NCBI GenBank assembly: GCA_035566435.1
Contig: DATMRF010000116.1
Span: 1-59,120 of the forward strand
DNA from: DATMRF01 sp035566435
GTDB taxonomy: Bacteria > Verrucomicrobiota > Verrucomicrobiia > Limisphaerales > UBA8199
Reading direction: 5' to 3'
Length of the DNA: 59,120 nucleotides
Position 1 is the first letter of the stretch. Every line of letters starts with the position of its first letter. Below are positions 44,101-53,804 of this stretch, piece by piece. The position numbers were made by a program, and so were the translations under genes. The notes below the pieces were generated by a model. The model made no database searches and was not told the origin of the DNA. It saw only the letters and a list, made by a program, of their open reading frames with translations.

Positions 44101-44913
44101 AACAATTTTGCCTTTCTGATTATTAAACAACCGGATCACCATGACCCGTTTGTGCCTTGACAGCAATTTCCGCGCCTACTCGGGGCGGGGACGGCCACGT
44201 CCCCGTTCCACCTCGCTCCGCACCTCTCCCTCGTCTATCTGAAATCATTCTGCCCTAATCATTCTGCCCTGACTCTGGGCTTCGGCTTTGGGACTTTGGA
44301 CTTTGGACTTGAGACTTGAAAGCCTTGTCACGCCCCGTCACGACCGCGTCACGCCTTTTGTCACGGGCTTTTTGAAAAAAAACCTCCGTAAAATGCGGTT
44401 TGTCACGACGTCACGGGTCCACAGGGGGATCAGACACCCCTCCCCCTCGCAGCGTCGTCCTGTCGGCCGTAGCTCCGAGCGAAGGAGGAAGCAAAGCGAA
44501 GGCGGTTCGTCGCTCTTCCTCCAGTCCCTTCAACCCAATCCAGCCAATTCAGACCGATTCAAGCCTTTTCAAGGTAATTCAAGGTAAACAATGACGGGGG
44601 CTGTCCCCCTCCTCCCTCAACCATCGGCAACCATCTGCATCTGTCTGCACCCCTTTTCTTTTCTGCATCTCGGCAGCGCAAGGCTTTTGCAAAAGCCGCG
44701 GACCCTACGGGAGTCAAGAGGAGCCAACATGAGCTCACAGGAACCGAAAAAAACTCGCACCAGGGACGGCGAGCGTCCCTACCGAAAATGCTGCCCGCCG
44801 GACCTTGGACTTTGGGCCTTGGACTTTGTACCACCGCCCCGAGCACTCCCGAGGGATCCCAACCAATCCGAACCAATCCAGACCTAAAAAATATGGAAGG
44901 TTAAGCGGTCAAG
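44101..44913. repeat. Intergenic block of phased short repeats
   Basis: No gene is supported. It holds GTCACG repeated six times (44327, 44337, 44348, 44360, 44402, 44410), ATTC-type words every 10 bp from 44531 to 44590 (six units), CAACCATC at about 44618 and 44628, a 16-bp palindrome at 44682-44697 (GGCTTTTGCAAAAGCC), GGACTTT at 44291 and 44298, and AACCAATCC at 44861 and 44871. At 44181-44200 there is a copy of the CGGGGCGGGGACGGCCACGT word of the inverted repeat at 51122. Confidence 0.75.
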
Positions 44914-47900
44914 TCATGGCCCCACCCGCAGTCGATAGAATCGCGAAGCCTTTCCGCTGATAATATTGGTGAACCAAAGCGAGCGGTTGGTCGGCGTGCT
45001 TCCAAGGTCCTGCAGCGTGGACCATGAACCCGCGCTCAGGCTGTCGCGAGACTGCACGATATAATCCAGGTTCGATACCGCGGTGAAATGGAACGCGGCG
45101 TGATTGGCGTCCAGCACCTGCAGCGACTCGGGCCGGGGAGGCGGGGGACGCAAGACCGCGTCCAAGATCCAACTGACCACGTCGGCCATAATGCTCTGTC
45201 CCTGCGGACCCGCGAGCAATGTGGCCCAAACGTAAACCACCTTGCCCCCTTTCGCCGGCCCCGTGCCGAAAGCCAGGAAAGCGGCCGCGTCGCCGTAATA
45301 GTTGCCCTGGGGATCAACCGCCTTGATAAAGGGCACGTACCGATTTGCCGAGCTTACCGCAGGACCGGATATCGCCCGAAGCCGCGGGTCGCCCGGTGGG
45401 AATGCGAACTGGTCTGGCACAGATTCCACAATGGTCTGGTTGGAATACCGCCGCATGAAAATGCCGGCGGGCGCCTGTTCAAATCCCAGTATCGTTATCC
45501 CCAGAGCGGGCAACAGCGGGTCGGCCGGCCCCGGCTGATCCGCCGGCCCGTAGCCGTAATAGAACGGAAAGGGGCCGGTGGCCAGGATCACGAGGGTGCC
45601 GCCACCTGCAAGGTAGTTCGTCACCGCGGCCTTGCCGTCGCCGTTCGTCGTCACTGTCTTAACGTAGTTTTCACTCCCCAGGTAAAAAGCGAGCGGATAC
45701 CGGCTTGCGTTGAACCAGTTGGGGTCCACGAATTGCAATTCCGTCAGCGCATCCCATTTTTTGCGCAGACCGGTGGCTGCGGCAAAATTGGCACCGGGGC
45801 CTGCCGTGTTTAACGGCAGCAAGGCAATCCTGCCGGTCGGCAACTGGGAATAGCTCGCCTGAAGCGCGAGCACCGCCAGTTCCTGAGTTTCTTGCTGGAC
45901 GAACGTGGCGGAAGCGGCAACCAGGGCGTCCTGAGTCGGTTGCCAATCGCTTGAGGTTCCGTTGAACGTCGTAACCCCCATGACCAGCGTGCCGTTGGGG
46001 TTGACTTGGCTGAGCGAGCGTCCAGAGGGCAGCACCGCGTAATCCAGCAGCACGTTTTGGGTGAAGATGATTGGCCACGCGCGCCAGGCCAACGCCGGGT
46101 GGCCGCTCAACGGCGTCGGCGTGCCATCGTCCAGGACCAGCACCGGCGAGCGCGTAAGAGCTTCCGTCTGGGGCGGTGAATAAGCGACCACGACTGCCGT
46201 CGCGCCCGTCGCGGTGAGCGCGACGACGTTAGTCACCGCGCTCAGGCCCTGCCAATAAGGCAAGCCATAATTCCATCGTTCCCCGGGGACGATCCCCGCG
46301 AACGAGTTCAAATCAGTCCAGTTCTGGGGCAGGGGATAGGTACCCTGCAAAGGCAGCGTGGTGAACAGGCTATTGGTTATCGGCGGTGCGTTCGTTTCAT
46401 TGAACACCAGTGAGTTGTCGAATGTGACGACCGGCGCGATGACCGGAACCGTACCGATCGTTACCACATCTCCGTCCTGCATTTGCGAAAGGTAGAGCGA
46501 GCTTGGGGATTGCGCGGGCCGGATGACATCGGCGCTGCCGAGGGTTTGGGTCTGGCCGTTGCGCAATCGGGTCACCGGCAGTTGAGAAATGTCGATGAAG
46601 GGATACGAGAAGCTGACGTCGAAAGTGCCGGGGAGACTGGAAACAATCCTGAACGTGCACGACCCATACCCGCCCGTGCGATAATCGGCGATATCGGCAC
46701 CGGTGGTGTTTTTATCGAAGGCGATGCAGGCCTGCGCACCCGCAACGACGCGCATCGTGGAAGCTCCCACCGGCTCGTTGAGCGGCAGCGCCGGGCTGAA
46801 GCCATATGGATATCGATTGCCTCGGCCGGGCCCCGAACCGTCGAACACGCCGAAGCCTTCGCTGAGTGCCTCGCTGGTGCCGTAAGCCGCTATTGAGTCC
46901 TCGTAGTTCGGCTGATAAAGCACCGGCCATCGCTGGAGCATGCCGCGCAGGTAATACCGCATCCGCGGGTCGCCGGTGTGCACATAGACCTGAGTCATCG
47001 CGTCGATGTTCCAATTCACCTCATTGGCGCAGCCCAATCCCGCCCAGTCGCGCCCGCTGTTGGGTTCGACCAGAAACGCGCTATCCACGGCGCCGTCGAA
47101 TCGGTCTGAATCCATCGCCCAGGGATGGACGTAACGCCACGTCACGACATCCGCCAGGTGCAGCGCCAGCGTGGCATTGGTCGCCCGCAACGGGTCATCC
47201 CGGAAAGTGAAGTAATAGTCCATCAAAAACGCCGAGTTCAACGTCGCGCCGATCGCGAAGGGTGAGGACGGCACGTCGGCAAACTCATTTCGGCTCCAAA
47301 CGTAGTGCTTGGCCCAATTGAATAGCTCGTCAATCGCCGGCAGGTAACCCGGTCTGACCTGCCCGTTGTTGCGGTCATAGCGGTATAGCTCGACCAGCAC
47401 CCGCGCCGCGAACCAGCCTTCGGAGTTGTGGAGCGTGGTCACCGCCGGCCCGCCCCAATTGGTCAGCCAGGCTCCCGTGAGCGGCTTTTGCCAGTAAAGG
47501 CACGTGTCACCGCCCGCCGTGAAGGTCTGCGCATAGTTCGTGAGCAGAGACTCCATCTGTCCCCGGCCATAGTTTAACGTCGCCAAATCCCCTCTGTGTA
47601 CCGCCGTGTCAACCGGCATCTCCTGATGTCCCTGCCAGGCCTGGACCAGCAACGTTCCCGCCGGATAGAAAGTTGTCTCGCCTCCAGCCCCGTACATGCC
47701 CAAGCCAATCGGGCCCGCGAAATCGCTTAGCCGCGCCTGGCCAGGGATCCACGCGAGGTCATTCATCGCCGGCACCCGAGGCAGTGCGTTCGTGTACCGT
47801 TGGAACAACCGCGCTTGAAACCGCTCGTTCGGGTCTTCGGTCGAAGGCAGAGCGGTATCTATTTCCAGCGTGAACCACGAGGACAGCACTTCGCCGCCTT

Positions 47901-48711
47901 GGGGATACACTTGCTGCCCGTAACGGACTCCTCCGTAGGGGTACGCCAGCGAGATGAAATTGGTTAGAGTTCCCTGCCGCCAGCAATACCCAGTGGCAAT
48001 ATAGCGCTCCGATTGATCGCTGGCTCGCGCGCCCTGGAAATCATACCCCACGTAAAGGCTGGCATCCAGGTCCCATAGCCCCACCATCGGAATCGGATGT
48101 CCTCCCAGCGGGCAGAGATAGCTCCAGTTCCGGTTCCAAAGACAGGAGATCTCGGGCGAGCCGACATGCACGTCCTGCAGAAGTGGAAACGGGTCGGCAT
48201 AAGGTGTCGCGTTGAGCCATCCTCGTTGATGCCACACCTGCGCCGTCGGCATCGAACACACCAGAAAGTGGAATGGCGCCGCTCCATCCGGGAACATCGC
48301 CAGCCAGCGGTTGGTATCAAACGAGAGGACGCTCAGCTTGAACTGCACAACAGGCTCCCACGCCGTGGGTGGGTTGGTGGCGCCCGGGGCCGGCAAGGTG
48401 ATGCTGACAAAATCGTCCGCGGCGAAAGTCACGGCCAGCGGATCCATCGTGTGGAGGCCGGACAGACGAAGACCCGTCGCGTTGCTGACCACGTTGTCAG
48501 CCTGGATGGCGCTCTCGGCAGCCAGCCGCACCGGCGCAACCAGCGTCCCATCGGCCATGATATCGAAGCCCTCGTTCCCGGCGGGCTGGACGGTGAAGGT
48601 TGGGCCTCCGTTCGCGTGAAGCATCGCTCCGAACAACAGGCCAAGCCCGGCCAGCCGGGGGAGACTGAAGCGGACGCGGCGAAACAGAACCGGTTCGCGC
48701 AATGCCATCAT
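44914..48711 (-). CDS. Large secreted protein, possible glycoside-active (six-hairpin and amidotransferase-like regions)
   Basis: A 1265-residue exoprotein with a signal peptide (about 1-35). The middle (about residues 330-720) is Trp/Tyr-rich and helical (GWFAARVLVELYRYDRNN; GCANEVNWNIDAMTQVYVH), resembling an alpha/alpha toroid glycosidase. About 1020-1200 contains YLGSENYVKTV, YLAGGGTLVILATGPFPF and GGKVVYVWATLLAGP, similar to glutamine-amidotransferase/ThuA-like folds without a clear catalytic triad. The end carries a GSWSTLQDLG ... RFYRLRVG module. The domain calls are from pattern only. ATG 48711 is chosen for the signal peptide. It lies 195 bp after the preceding exoprotein gene on the same strand and may be cotranscribed. 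Confidence 0.8.
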   Translation of the reverse strand: MMALREPVLFRRVRFSLPRLAGLGLLFGAMLHANGGPTFTVQPAGNEGFDIMADGTLVAPVRLAAESAIQADNVVSNATGLRLSGLHTMDPLAVTFAADDFVSITLPAPGATNPPTAWEPVVQFKLSVLSFDTNRWLAMFPDGAAPFHFLVCSMPTAQVWHQRGWLNATPYADPFPLLQDVHVGSPEISCLWNRNWSYLCPLGGHPIPMVGLWDLDASLYVGYDFQGARASDQSERYIATGYCWRQGTLTNFISLAYPYGGVRYGQQVYPQGGEVLSSWFTLEIDTALPSTEDPNERFQARLFQRYTNALPRVPAMNDLAWIPGQARLSDFAGPIGLGMYGAGGETTFYPAGTLLVQAWQGHQEMPVDTAVHRGDLATLNYGRGQMESLLTNYAQTFTAGGDTCLYWQKPLTGAWLTNWGGPAVTTLHNSEGWFAARVLVELYRYDRNNGQVRPGYLPAIDELFNWAKHYVWSRNEFADVPSSPFAIGATLNSAFLMDYYFTFRDDPLRATNATLALHLADVVTWRYVHPWAMDSDRFDGAVDSAFLVEPNSGRDWAGLGCANEVNWNIDAMTQVYVHTGDPRMRYYLRGMLQRWPVLYQPNYEDSIAAYGTSEALSEGFGVFDGSGPGRGNRYPYGFSPALPLNEPVGASTMRVVAGAQACIAFDKNTTGADIADYRTGGYGSCTFRIVSSLPGTFDVSFSYPFIDISQLPVTRLRNGQTQTLGSADVIRPAQSPSSLYLSQMQDGDVVTIGTVPVIAPVVTFDNSLVFNETNAPPITNSLFTTLPLQGTYPLPQNWTDLNSFAGIVPGERWNYGLPYWQGLSAVTNVVALTATGATAVVVAYSPPQTEALTRSPVLVLDDGTPTPLSGHPALAWRAWPIIFTQNVLLDYAVLPSGRSLSQVNPNGTLVMGVTTFNGTSSDWQPTQDALVAASATFVQQETQELAVLALQASYSQLPTGRIALLPLNTAGPGANFAAATGLRKKWDALTELQFVDPNWFNASRYPLAFYLGSENYVKTVTTNGDGKAAVTNYLAGGGTLVILATGPFPFYYGYGPADQPGPADPLLPALGITILGFEQAPAGIFMRRYSNQTIVESVPDQFAFPPGDPRLRAISGPAVSSANRYVPFIKAVDPQGNYYGDAAAFLAFGTGPAKGGKVVYVWATLLAGPQGQSIMADVVSWILDAVLRPPPPRPESLQVLDANHAAFHFTAVSNLDYIVQSRDSLSAGSWSTLQDLGSTPTNRSLWFTNIISGKASRFYRLRVGP

Positions 48712-48906
48712 TCTCTGACTACCGTAATCTCGTCCAGCGGCTCTGCCCAGTTTTACCTGCGACGTGGCCGCCGGCGTCCTCCGCGGTGAGGCCCGACCGG
48801 GCCGGGGGAGGGTGAGGCTGCGTTGCTCGCAGCACAAACACCCGCCCGCCGGCCCGGAGCTCAACCCAACCGAACCGCCTGTTGGGGCGGTATTGCCCGG
48901 CAACGG

Positions 48907-50997
48907 CTAGGGCAAAGGCGGATAATTCAGCCGGAAGAACTGGGAATGTTGCGGGCTGGGTGGCGTGTAGGTGTTCTTCGAGACGTTCGTGATGCTGAGC
49001 ACATTGCTCCATCCCCCCGTGATAGTAGGGGTAGATTGTAGCGTCGCGGTGCCGAACCAGCCGACATGGGGATTGCCGACCCCATTGGTGATACTGAGCT
49101 TCTGGAACATGTTGATTCCCTGGTAGGTCCCGCAGGGTCGGATCACGTCGTAGCGCACTCGCGAGACATGAACATAACCGGTGGTCGGATCGGCAGGGTT
49201 GGCTCGAGTTGTTTGGTAGCGCACCAGCGACTGCGGCCCCTGGTTGACGCCATTGAAGTTCACGTTGGGAAGTTCAAAGTAGGCGTCGCGCCAGGTGCCG
49301 GTACCTTGCAGAGTTGCCCTCGTGTTGTAGGGAGCGACCGGGAAGGTGATGGTCGAGACGCCATAAATCCAGCTTTGATAGACCTGAGGTCTCACCGAAG
49401 CGCCCGCCATCGCTGGGTCGTCGTAATAAGTCAAAGCGATCGTTACGTCGGCATCATCCTGGTAGGAGGGGCCGAGAATCTGGTTGAGGATCTGGAATTG
49501 GAGATTGTTGTTGCCGCCATCCGGCCGGACCGACAGCCGTTGGTCCTGCGCCGGCCCCGCCAACTCCACTACCATCTGTTGATCGCCGCCCGAATTGCCA
49601 ACATTCAGCCCGTTGGTGATCCCATTTTGCAGGTCTAGTTCGGCGTAGTAGCGATAGTTGGTCGAGCAGATGAGTGGGTTCATGAAATAGGTCGGGTCGG
49701 GGTCCAGGCCGGCCAGCGCGTTTGTCCCTGTCCGCACAACGCCCAGTTCAACGCGATCGATGAAAGGAAAACCCCCAACAAAAGTCAGCCTTGGTCCGCC
49801 GGTCAGCGGGGTGGTGTTTACCCCCGCCAGGTCCACTGCCGGAATCCAAAAGGCTACCTTCACCCAGGCGCCCGAGCCCGCCAAGGTGTATAGCGGTCCG
49901 GCATAGGTCGCCGTGCCGCCGACACTGTCGGTCGCGTACATCTCCGGGCCGAATGAGACTCCCGCCCCGGAAAAAGCAGGGTCGTCGTAAAACTCGACGC
50001 ATACCTTCATCGGCCGCGGAAAGTTGCAGGGTTCACCGAGGTAATTGCTCAGAATGCCGAAGTTCATAAAGTTGCCGGTAGACTGGACCGCGTTCCGCAG
50101 GTCGCCTGCCGGTCCCACGTTCGCTTGGAAGGAAACCGTTTGATCCAGGTCGTTGAGCACAGTGAGGTGGTTCGTCACGCCGGCGTTCAGGTCAATGAAT
50201 GCCAGGTTCACTGGCGGTTCGGGGTCGCAGGCCACCGGGGGCAGGAACACATTGACCTGATTCGACGTGCCAAACGCCCCTTGAGTCCCGAGGGCGACGG
50301 CGCGAATGATGATCCCCGGGACTCCCTGGATACGCAGAGTGCCGCCGTTGACCCCGCCGTTCAGCACTCCAGGCTGTGTCGGGTCGGGAACATCTCCGAC
50401 GTAGCGTTTGCTGTCCAGCGGATCGATCGCGTTGGTGATGCTGAACAGCATCCAGTTCCATCTTCCGTTATTGGCGCCTTGGGGCACGATCCCTGCGCTA
50501 ACCACAAGTTCCGTGTGCAAGGCACCCTCGTCGACCATGACGTTAATCCCGCTGCCGTCCGGATTGTAAAGTTTGTCGTTCCCATAAACCTGCATCAGGA
50601 TGTCTATCGTGGGGACATTTGCCCAGGTGGCGAAATTGCTGTCGGCGATATTCATGAAGGAACTGGTCGATTGGTCGCCGGTCATCCCCACAAGGTTGAT
50701 CGATTGGTAGGCCTGGTCCCCACCGCCAGCGAACGAAATCGTCTGCTGCCAGCCGGCCGGTGTGGAAAAGGCAGCGGCGGGGTCCACGATGTAGTAGTCC
50801 ACGGTGGCGGTGGCGTTTATGGTCGTTGGCCAGTTGGTCGGGCTGAACGGTCCGGTTTGCGCTTGAGTTTCTGATATGCCGACGATGAGCGTCATCAGCA
50901 TGAGGCCCAGAGCTACCTTGAGCTGAGGCCTGACTGCATCGAGTTTTGAACGGAGTGGTTTCATAGATGCGGATTGATCACTTAGGTTTTTTTGCAT
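48907..50997 (-). CDS. Secreted beta-sandwich protein with duplicated domain
   Basis: A 696-residue exoprotein with a signal peptide (hydrophobic ALGLMLMTLIVGIS, then ETQAQ). Two homologous beta-rich domains are visible: the first around residues 340-430 (CVEFYDDPAFSGAGVSFGPEMY ... GAWVKVAFWIPAVD) and the second around 525-620 (ALTYYDDPAMAGASVRPQVY-like ... TWRDAYFELPNVN). The C-terminus has TGGWSNVLSITNV and SQFFRLNYPPL, the shared exoprotein module. It could bind carbohydrate, but there is no proof. An ATG at 50964 is a possible later start. The gene immediately downstream encodes another large exoprotein with the same kind of ending. Confidence 0.82.
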   Translation of the reverse strand: MQKNLSDQSASMKPLRSKLDAVRPQLKVALGLMLMTLIVGISETQAQTGPFSPTNWPTTINATATVDYYIVDPAAAFSTPAGWQQTISFAGGGDQAYQSINLVGMTGDQSTSSFMNIADSNFATWANVPTIDILMQVYGNDKLYNPDGSGINVMVDEGALHTELVVSAGIVPQGANNGRWNWMLFSITNAIDPLDSKRYVGDVPDPTQPGVLNGGVNGGTLRIQGVPGIIIRAVALGTQGAFGTSNQVNVFLPPVACDPEPPVNLAFIDLNAGVTNHLTVLNDLDQTVSFQANVGPAGDLRNAVQSTGNFMNFGILSNYLGEPCNFPRPMKVCVEFYDDPAFSGAGVSFGPEMYATDSVGGTATYAGPLYTLAGSGAWVKVAFWIPAVDLAGVNTTPLTGGPRLTFVGGFPFIDRVELGVVRTGTNALAGLDPDPTYFMNPLICSTNYRYYAELDLQNGITNGLNVGNSGGDQQMVVELAGPAQDQRLSVRPDGGNNNLQFQILNQILGPSYQDDADVTIALTYYDDPAMAGASVRPQVYQSWIYGVSTITFPVAPYNTRATLQGTGTWRDAYFELPNVNFNGVNQGPQSLVRYQTTRANPADPTTGYVHVSRVRYDVIRPCGTYQGINMFQKLSITNGVGNPHVGWFGTATLQSTPTITGGWSNVLSITNVSKNTYTPPSPQHSQFFRLNYPPLP

Positions 50998-51121
50998 AAA
51001 CGACCCGGCCGCGGCGGCAGTTGGGGTCAGTCTTTGCTGAGTTATAACCGGGAGTCGAAACGGGCGGTATCCCCGAAAGCGGGGAGGGTCCAGTCACGAA
51101 TTAGCCGTGCATTGGGACCCT

Positions 51122-51204
51122 GAGCCGGGGCGGGGACGGCCACGTGCCCGGAACTTCCGAGTAACAGCGGCTCTACGGGGACGTGGCCGTCCCCGCCCCG
51201 GCTC
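51122..51204. repeat. 24-bp perfect inverted repeat
   Basis: Arms 51122-51145 and 51181-51204 are perfect reverse complements (GAGCCGGGGCGGGGACGGCC...), 35 bp apart. Twenty bases of the arm occur at 44181-44200 as well, so it is a dispersed element. It sits in the 334-bp gap between divergent genes, which shows nothing else clear. Confidence 0.85.
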
Positions 51205-51331
51205 GCGGAAAGGTGATGTTTGGGGGCCCTGCGCTCGGGGATTGACATGCCTTCAAGCGTAGAGAGGATTTGATTTGCTACGGAAGACCGCGCGTCTATA
51301 GTCGCTTCCACAACACAACCCCAATGTTTCC

Positions 51332-52231
51332 ATGAAAAGCTTGCTGCTAGCTGCTCTTTTCACGACCACGCTTGCCTTCACTGCGCCGGCCCAGGCGCCA
51401 GCTGACGACGGCAAGCTGCGCATCATTTGCTTCGGCGCTCACCCCGACGATTGTGAGATCCAGGTCGGCGGTTCGGCGGCGATGTGGGCCAAGAAGGGCC
51501 ACCACGTTAAACTGGTTTCGGTGACCAATGGTGACATCGGGCACTGGCGCGAGGCAGGCGGTCCGCTGGCGAGACGCCGCAAAGCCGAGGCGGAACAGGC
51601 CGATAAAATCCTGGGAGTCACCTGTGAAGTGCTTGATATCCATGACGGCGAACTGTTGCCGACTCTCGAGAATCGCCGTCTCATCACCCGGCTCATGCGT
51701 GAATGGAAGGCCGATATCGTTCTGAGCCCTCGCCCGAACGATTACCACCCGGACCACCGCTACACCGGCGTGCTGGTCCAGGACGCCGCCTATATGGTGA
51801 CGGTTCCGTTCTTCTGCCCGGACGTGCCATACCTCAAGAGCAACCCGGTGTTCCTCTATTACCCGGATTCGTTCCGGAAGCCGAATCCCTTCCAACCCGA
51901 CGTCGCGGTCGCAATCGACTCGGTGATCCAACAGAAGCTGGATGCGCTGGACGCGCTGGAGTCGCAATTTTATGAAGGTGGGGCCAACGGCTCGGCCGAG
52001 TTGATTCCGAACGACCCGGCCAAGCAGCAGGAGCGGCATCGCCAGGTTCGTGCGCAATTCGAAAAACGCTACCAGAACCAGGCTGAGCGCTTCCGCTCAA
52101 AGCTCGCGGAATTTTACGGTCAGGAAAAGGCAAACTCCGTCCTTTGCGCTGAGGCCTTCGAGGTCTGTGAATACGGCCGCCAGCCGGGGCAGGCAGAATT
52201 GAAGCGGCTGTTTCCCTTTTTTGGAGAGTAG
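51332..52231 (+). CDS. Secreted PIG-L family deacetylase (LmbE-like)
   Basis: A 299-residue zinc-dependent N-acetyl sugar deacetylase-like protein. The signal peptide (MKSLLLAALFTTTLAFTAPAQA) is followed by CFGAHPDDCEIQVGG, the zinc HPDD motif, and later YHPDHR with the second zinc His. Family members deacetylate N-acetylglucosamine-containing glycolipids or related sugars; export suggests a cell-wall or external glycan substrate. It stands between secreted-protein genes. Length is typical and the motif set complete. Confidence 0.9.
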   Translation: MKSLLLAALFTTTLAFTAPAQAPADDGKLRIICFGAHPDDCEIQVGGSAAMWAKKGHHVKLVSVTNGDIGHWREAGGPLARRRKAEAEQADKILGVTCEVLDIHDGELLPTLENRRLITRLMREWKADIVLSPRPNDYHPDHRYTGVLVQDAAYMVTVPFFCPDVPYLKSNPVFLYYPDSFRKPNPFQPDVAVAIDSVIQQKLDALDALESQFYEGGANGSAELIPNDPAKQQERHRQVRAQFEKRYQNQAERFRSKLAEFYGQEKANSVLCAEAFEVCEYGRQPGQAELKRLFPFFGE

Positions 52232-52516
52232 AGGGCGAGTTTCAAGGGCGGGTTGCCCAGAAGGCCTGGCGACCTGGCGGTGGGGCGCTCCGTCCCCAGC
52301 TTGCCACGATCGCGCGAAACCAGCAGAGTTGAGCCTGCTTGTGCGAACTTTGGCGGCGCGCTGGTGACGGCGCGCCCTGCCTTCCTGGGTCTGTGCGGTT
52401 TGGGCGGCACACCCTCAATCAAGATGCAACCAAGGAATTTTCCAGGTATGTTGTGAATAGTTTCTGTTTGCATCTTTCCGCGCTGAGGGCAAGACTCAAC
52501 GGGCACAATTCGTAGT

Positions 52517-53704
52517 ATGTCGGAACGCGGTTTTCGGTCCTTCCTGCGGGCGGCCCGCAGGCTGAGTTGTCCTGTCGCGGCTTCTCGGAAAGTGAGTTGC
52601 AAACGGCGCCTCTCAATCAAACAAGAGAGCGTCCGTTCGGGCTCTTCAACCGACATACCCGCAACGAAGGTTCCTCCGCTTCAACCGGTTCCGCGACGCG
52701 CTGCTTTTGCCCGATGCCTCGGCGTGGGGCTGCTTTGGGCTTCCCTGAGCTTACCCCTTCACGCCGGCTTCGCACTTCCCGGCAGCTTGACCCTGGCGTG
52801 GGACGCCGTTTCTGATCCCGGCGTCGCGGGCTACAATATCTATTACGGCACCACCAGCCAGGTTTACCCCTATGTCGTCCACGTCGGAGATACGAACGTC
52901 GCAACGATCTTCGGACTCGTCCCCGGGATTACTTATTTCATCGCCATGACCACCCGGTTGGCCACCGGGCTTGAGAGCGCCTATTCGGACGAAATCGTTT
53001 TCTCCCTTCCAAGCACGGTGCCCGTGATCCGACCGTCGGCTCTGCCCGCCGGCCAGGTCGGCCTGGCCGTTAGCGCGCCTGCCGGCCACACTTATGATGT
53101 GCTTGCCACCGAGGATTTCGCGCTTTGGCTGTCGATCGGCACGGTGACGGTTGACGCCTCCGGTGCTTTCAATTTTATCGACCCCGACGCCGCTCAATAC
53201 CCTTCCCGGTTTTACCAGTTGCACGAGACGACTTACACCGTGCCCGGAAGCCTGCCGGTTTTCAATCGCATAACGGCATCGGATGCCGGGTTACAGGTCC
53301 AAATCACCGGCCAGGTGGGCCACACCTACGAGATCCTCACGACGCAGGACATGCAAGTTTGGGGCGTCGTTGGCTTCGCCACGGTGGGCATTGGCGGCAG
53401 CGGGACTGCGACCGTGCCGGCGAACCCCTATTTTCCGATCTCATTTTACAAGCTGCGTGAAACCGACTACGCCTCCGCCCAAACCCTGGCGCCGTTCATG
53501 TTCTATTCCATTCTCCCTGGCTTTGTTCAAATCCTTTACGAGGTCGAGCCCGGGCTCACTTATACGTTTCTGAAGACTGGCGACTTTAGCAGTTGGACCT
53601 CCATCACCAGCCTTAGGTTTCTGGACGGCGGAACCGCCGCATTCACCGATGCGTTTGATCCCGCCGGTGGTCCGCGAACTTATCGGCTGAGTGTCTCTAA
53701 CTGA
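52517..53704 (+). CDS. Secreted FN3 protein with three GxW-FYxL modules
   Basis: A 395-residue protein. The first about 65 residues are basic and Ser/Pro-rich; then comes a hydrophobic signal-like segment (CLGVGLLWASLSLPLHAG). One fibronectin III-like domain follows (LTLAWDAVSDPGVAGYNIYY), clearly related to the N-terminal domain of the 1431-residue exoprotein at 7997-12292. Three copies of a module then run: DVLATEDFALWLSIG ... FYQLHE, EILTTQDMQVWGVVG ... FYKLRE, and TFLKTGDFSSWTSIT ... YRLSVS. A later start is not obvious (no internal ATG before the hydrophobic segment). Role unknown; probably surface binding. Confidence 0.8.
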   Translation: MSERGFRSFLRAARRLSCPVAASRKVSCKRRLSIKQESVRSGSSTDIPATKVPPLQPVPRRAAFARCLGVGLLWASLSLPLHAGFALPGSLTLAWDAVSDPGVAGYNIYYGTTSQVYPYVVHVGDTNVATIFGLVPGITYFIAMTTRLATGLESAYSDEIVFSLPSTVPVIRPSALPAGQVGLAVSAPAGHTYDVLATEDFALWLSIGTVTVDASGAFNFIDPDAAQYPSRFYQLHETTYTVPGSLPVFNRITASDAGLQVQITGQVGHTYEILTTQDMQVWGVVGFATVGIGGSGTATVPANPYFPISFYKLRETDYASAQTLAPFMFYSILPGFVQILYEVEPGLTYTFLKTGDFSSWTSITSLRFLDGGTAAFTDAFDPAGGPRTYRLSVSN

Positions 53705-53804
53705 GGGATTGGCCCCGGTTTATCCCCGCGAAGAGGAAATCACGGCGGCCATCGACTATACGCTAGCCTTCCGCAACCTGCCGAGCGGACTGGGAGGCTG
53801 GATC

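Noticed and set aside
44327..44590. CRISPR array for the short repeats
   Set aside because: Repeat words are 6-10 bp and spacing is one helical turn, with no 28-37 bp repeats or spacers.
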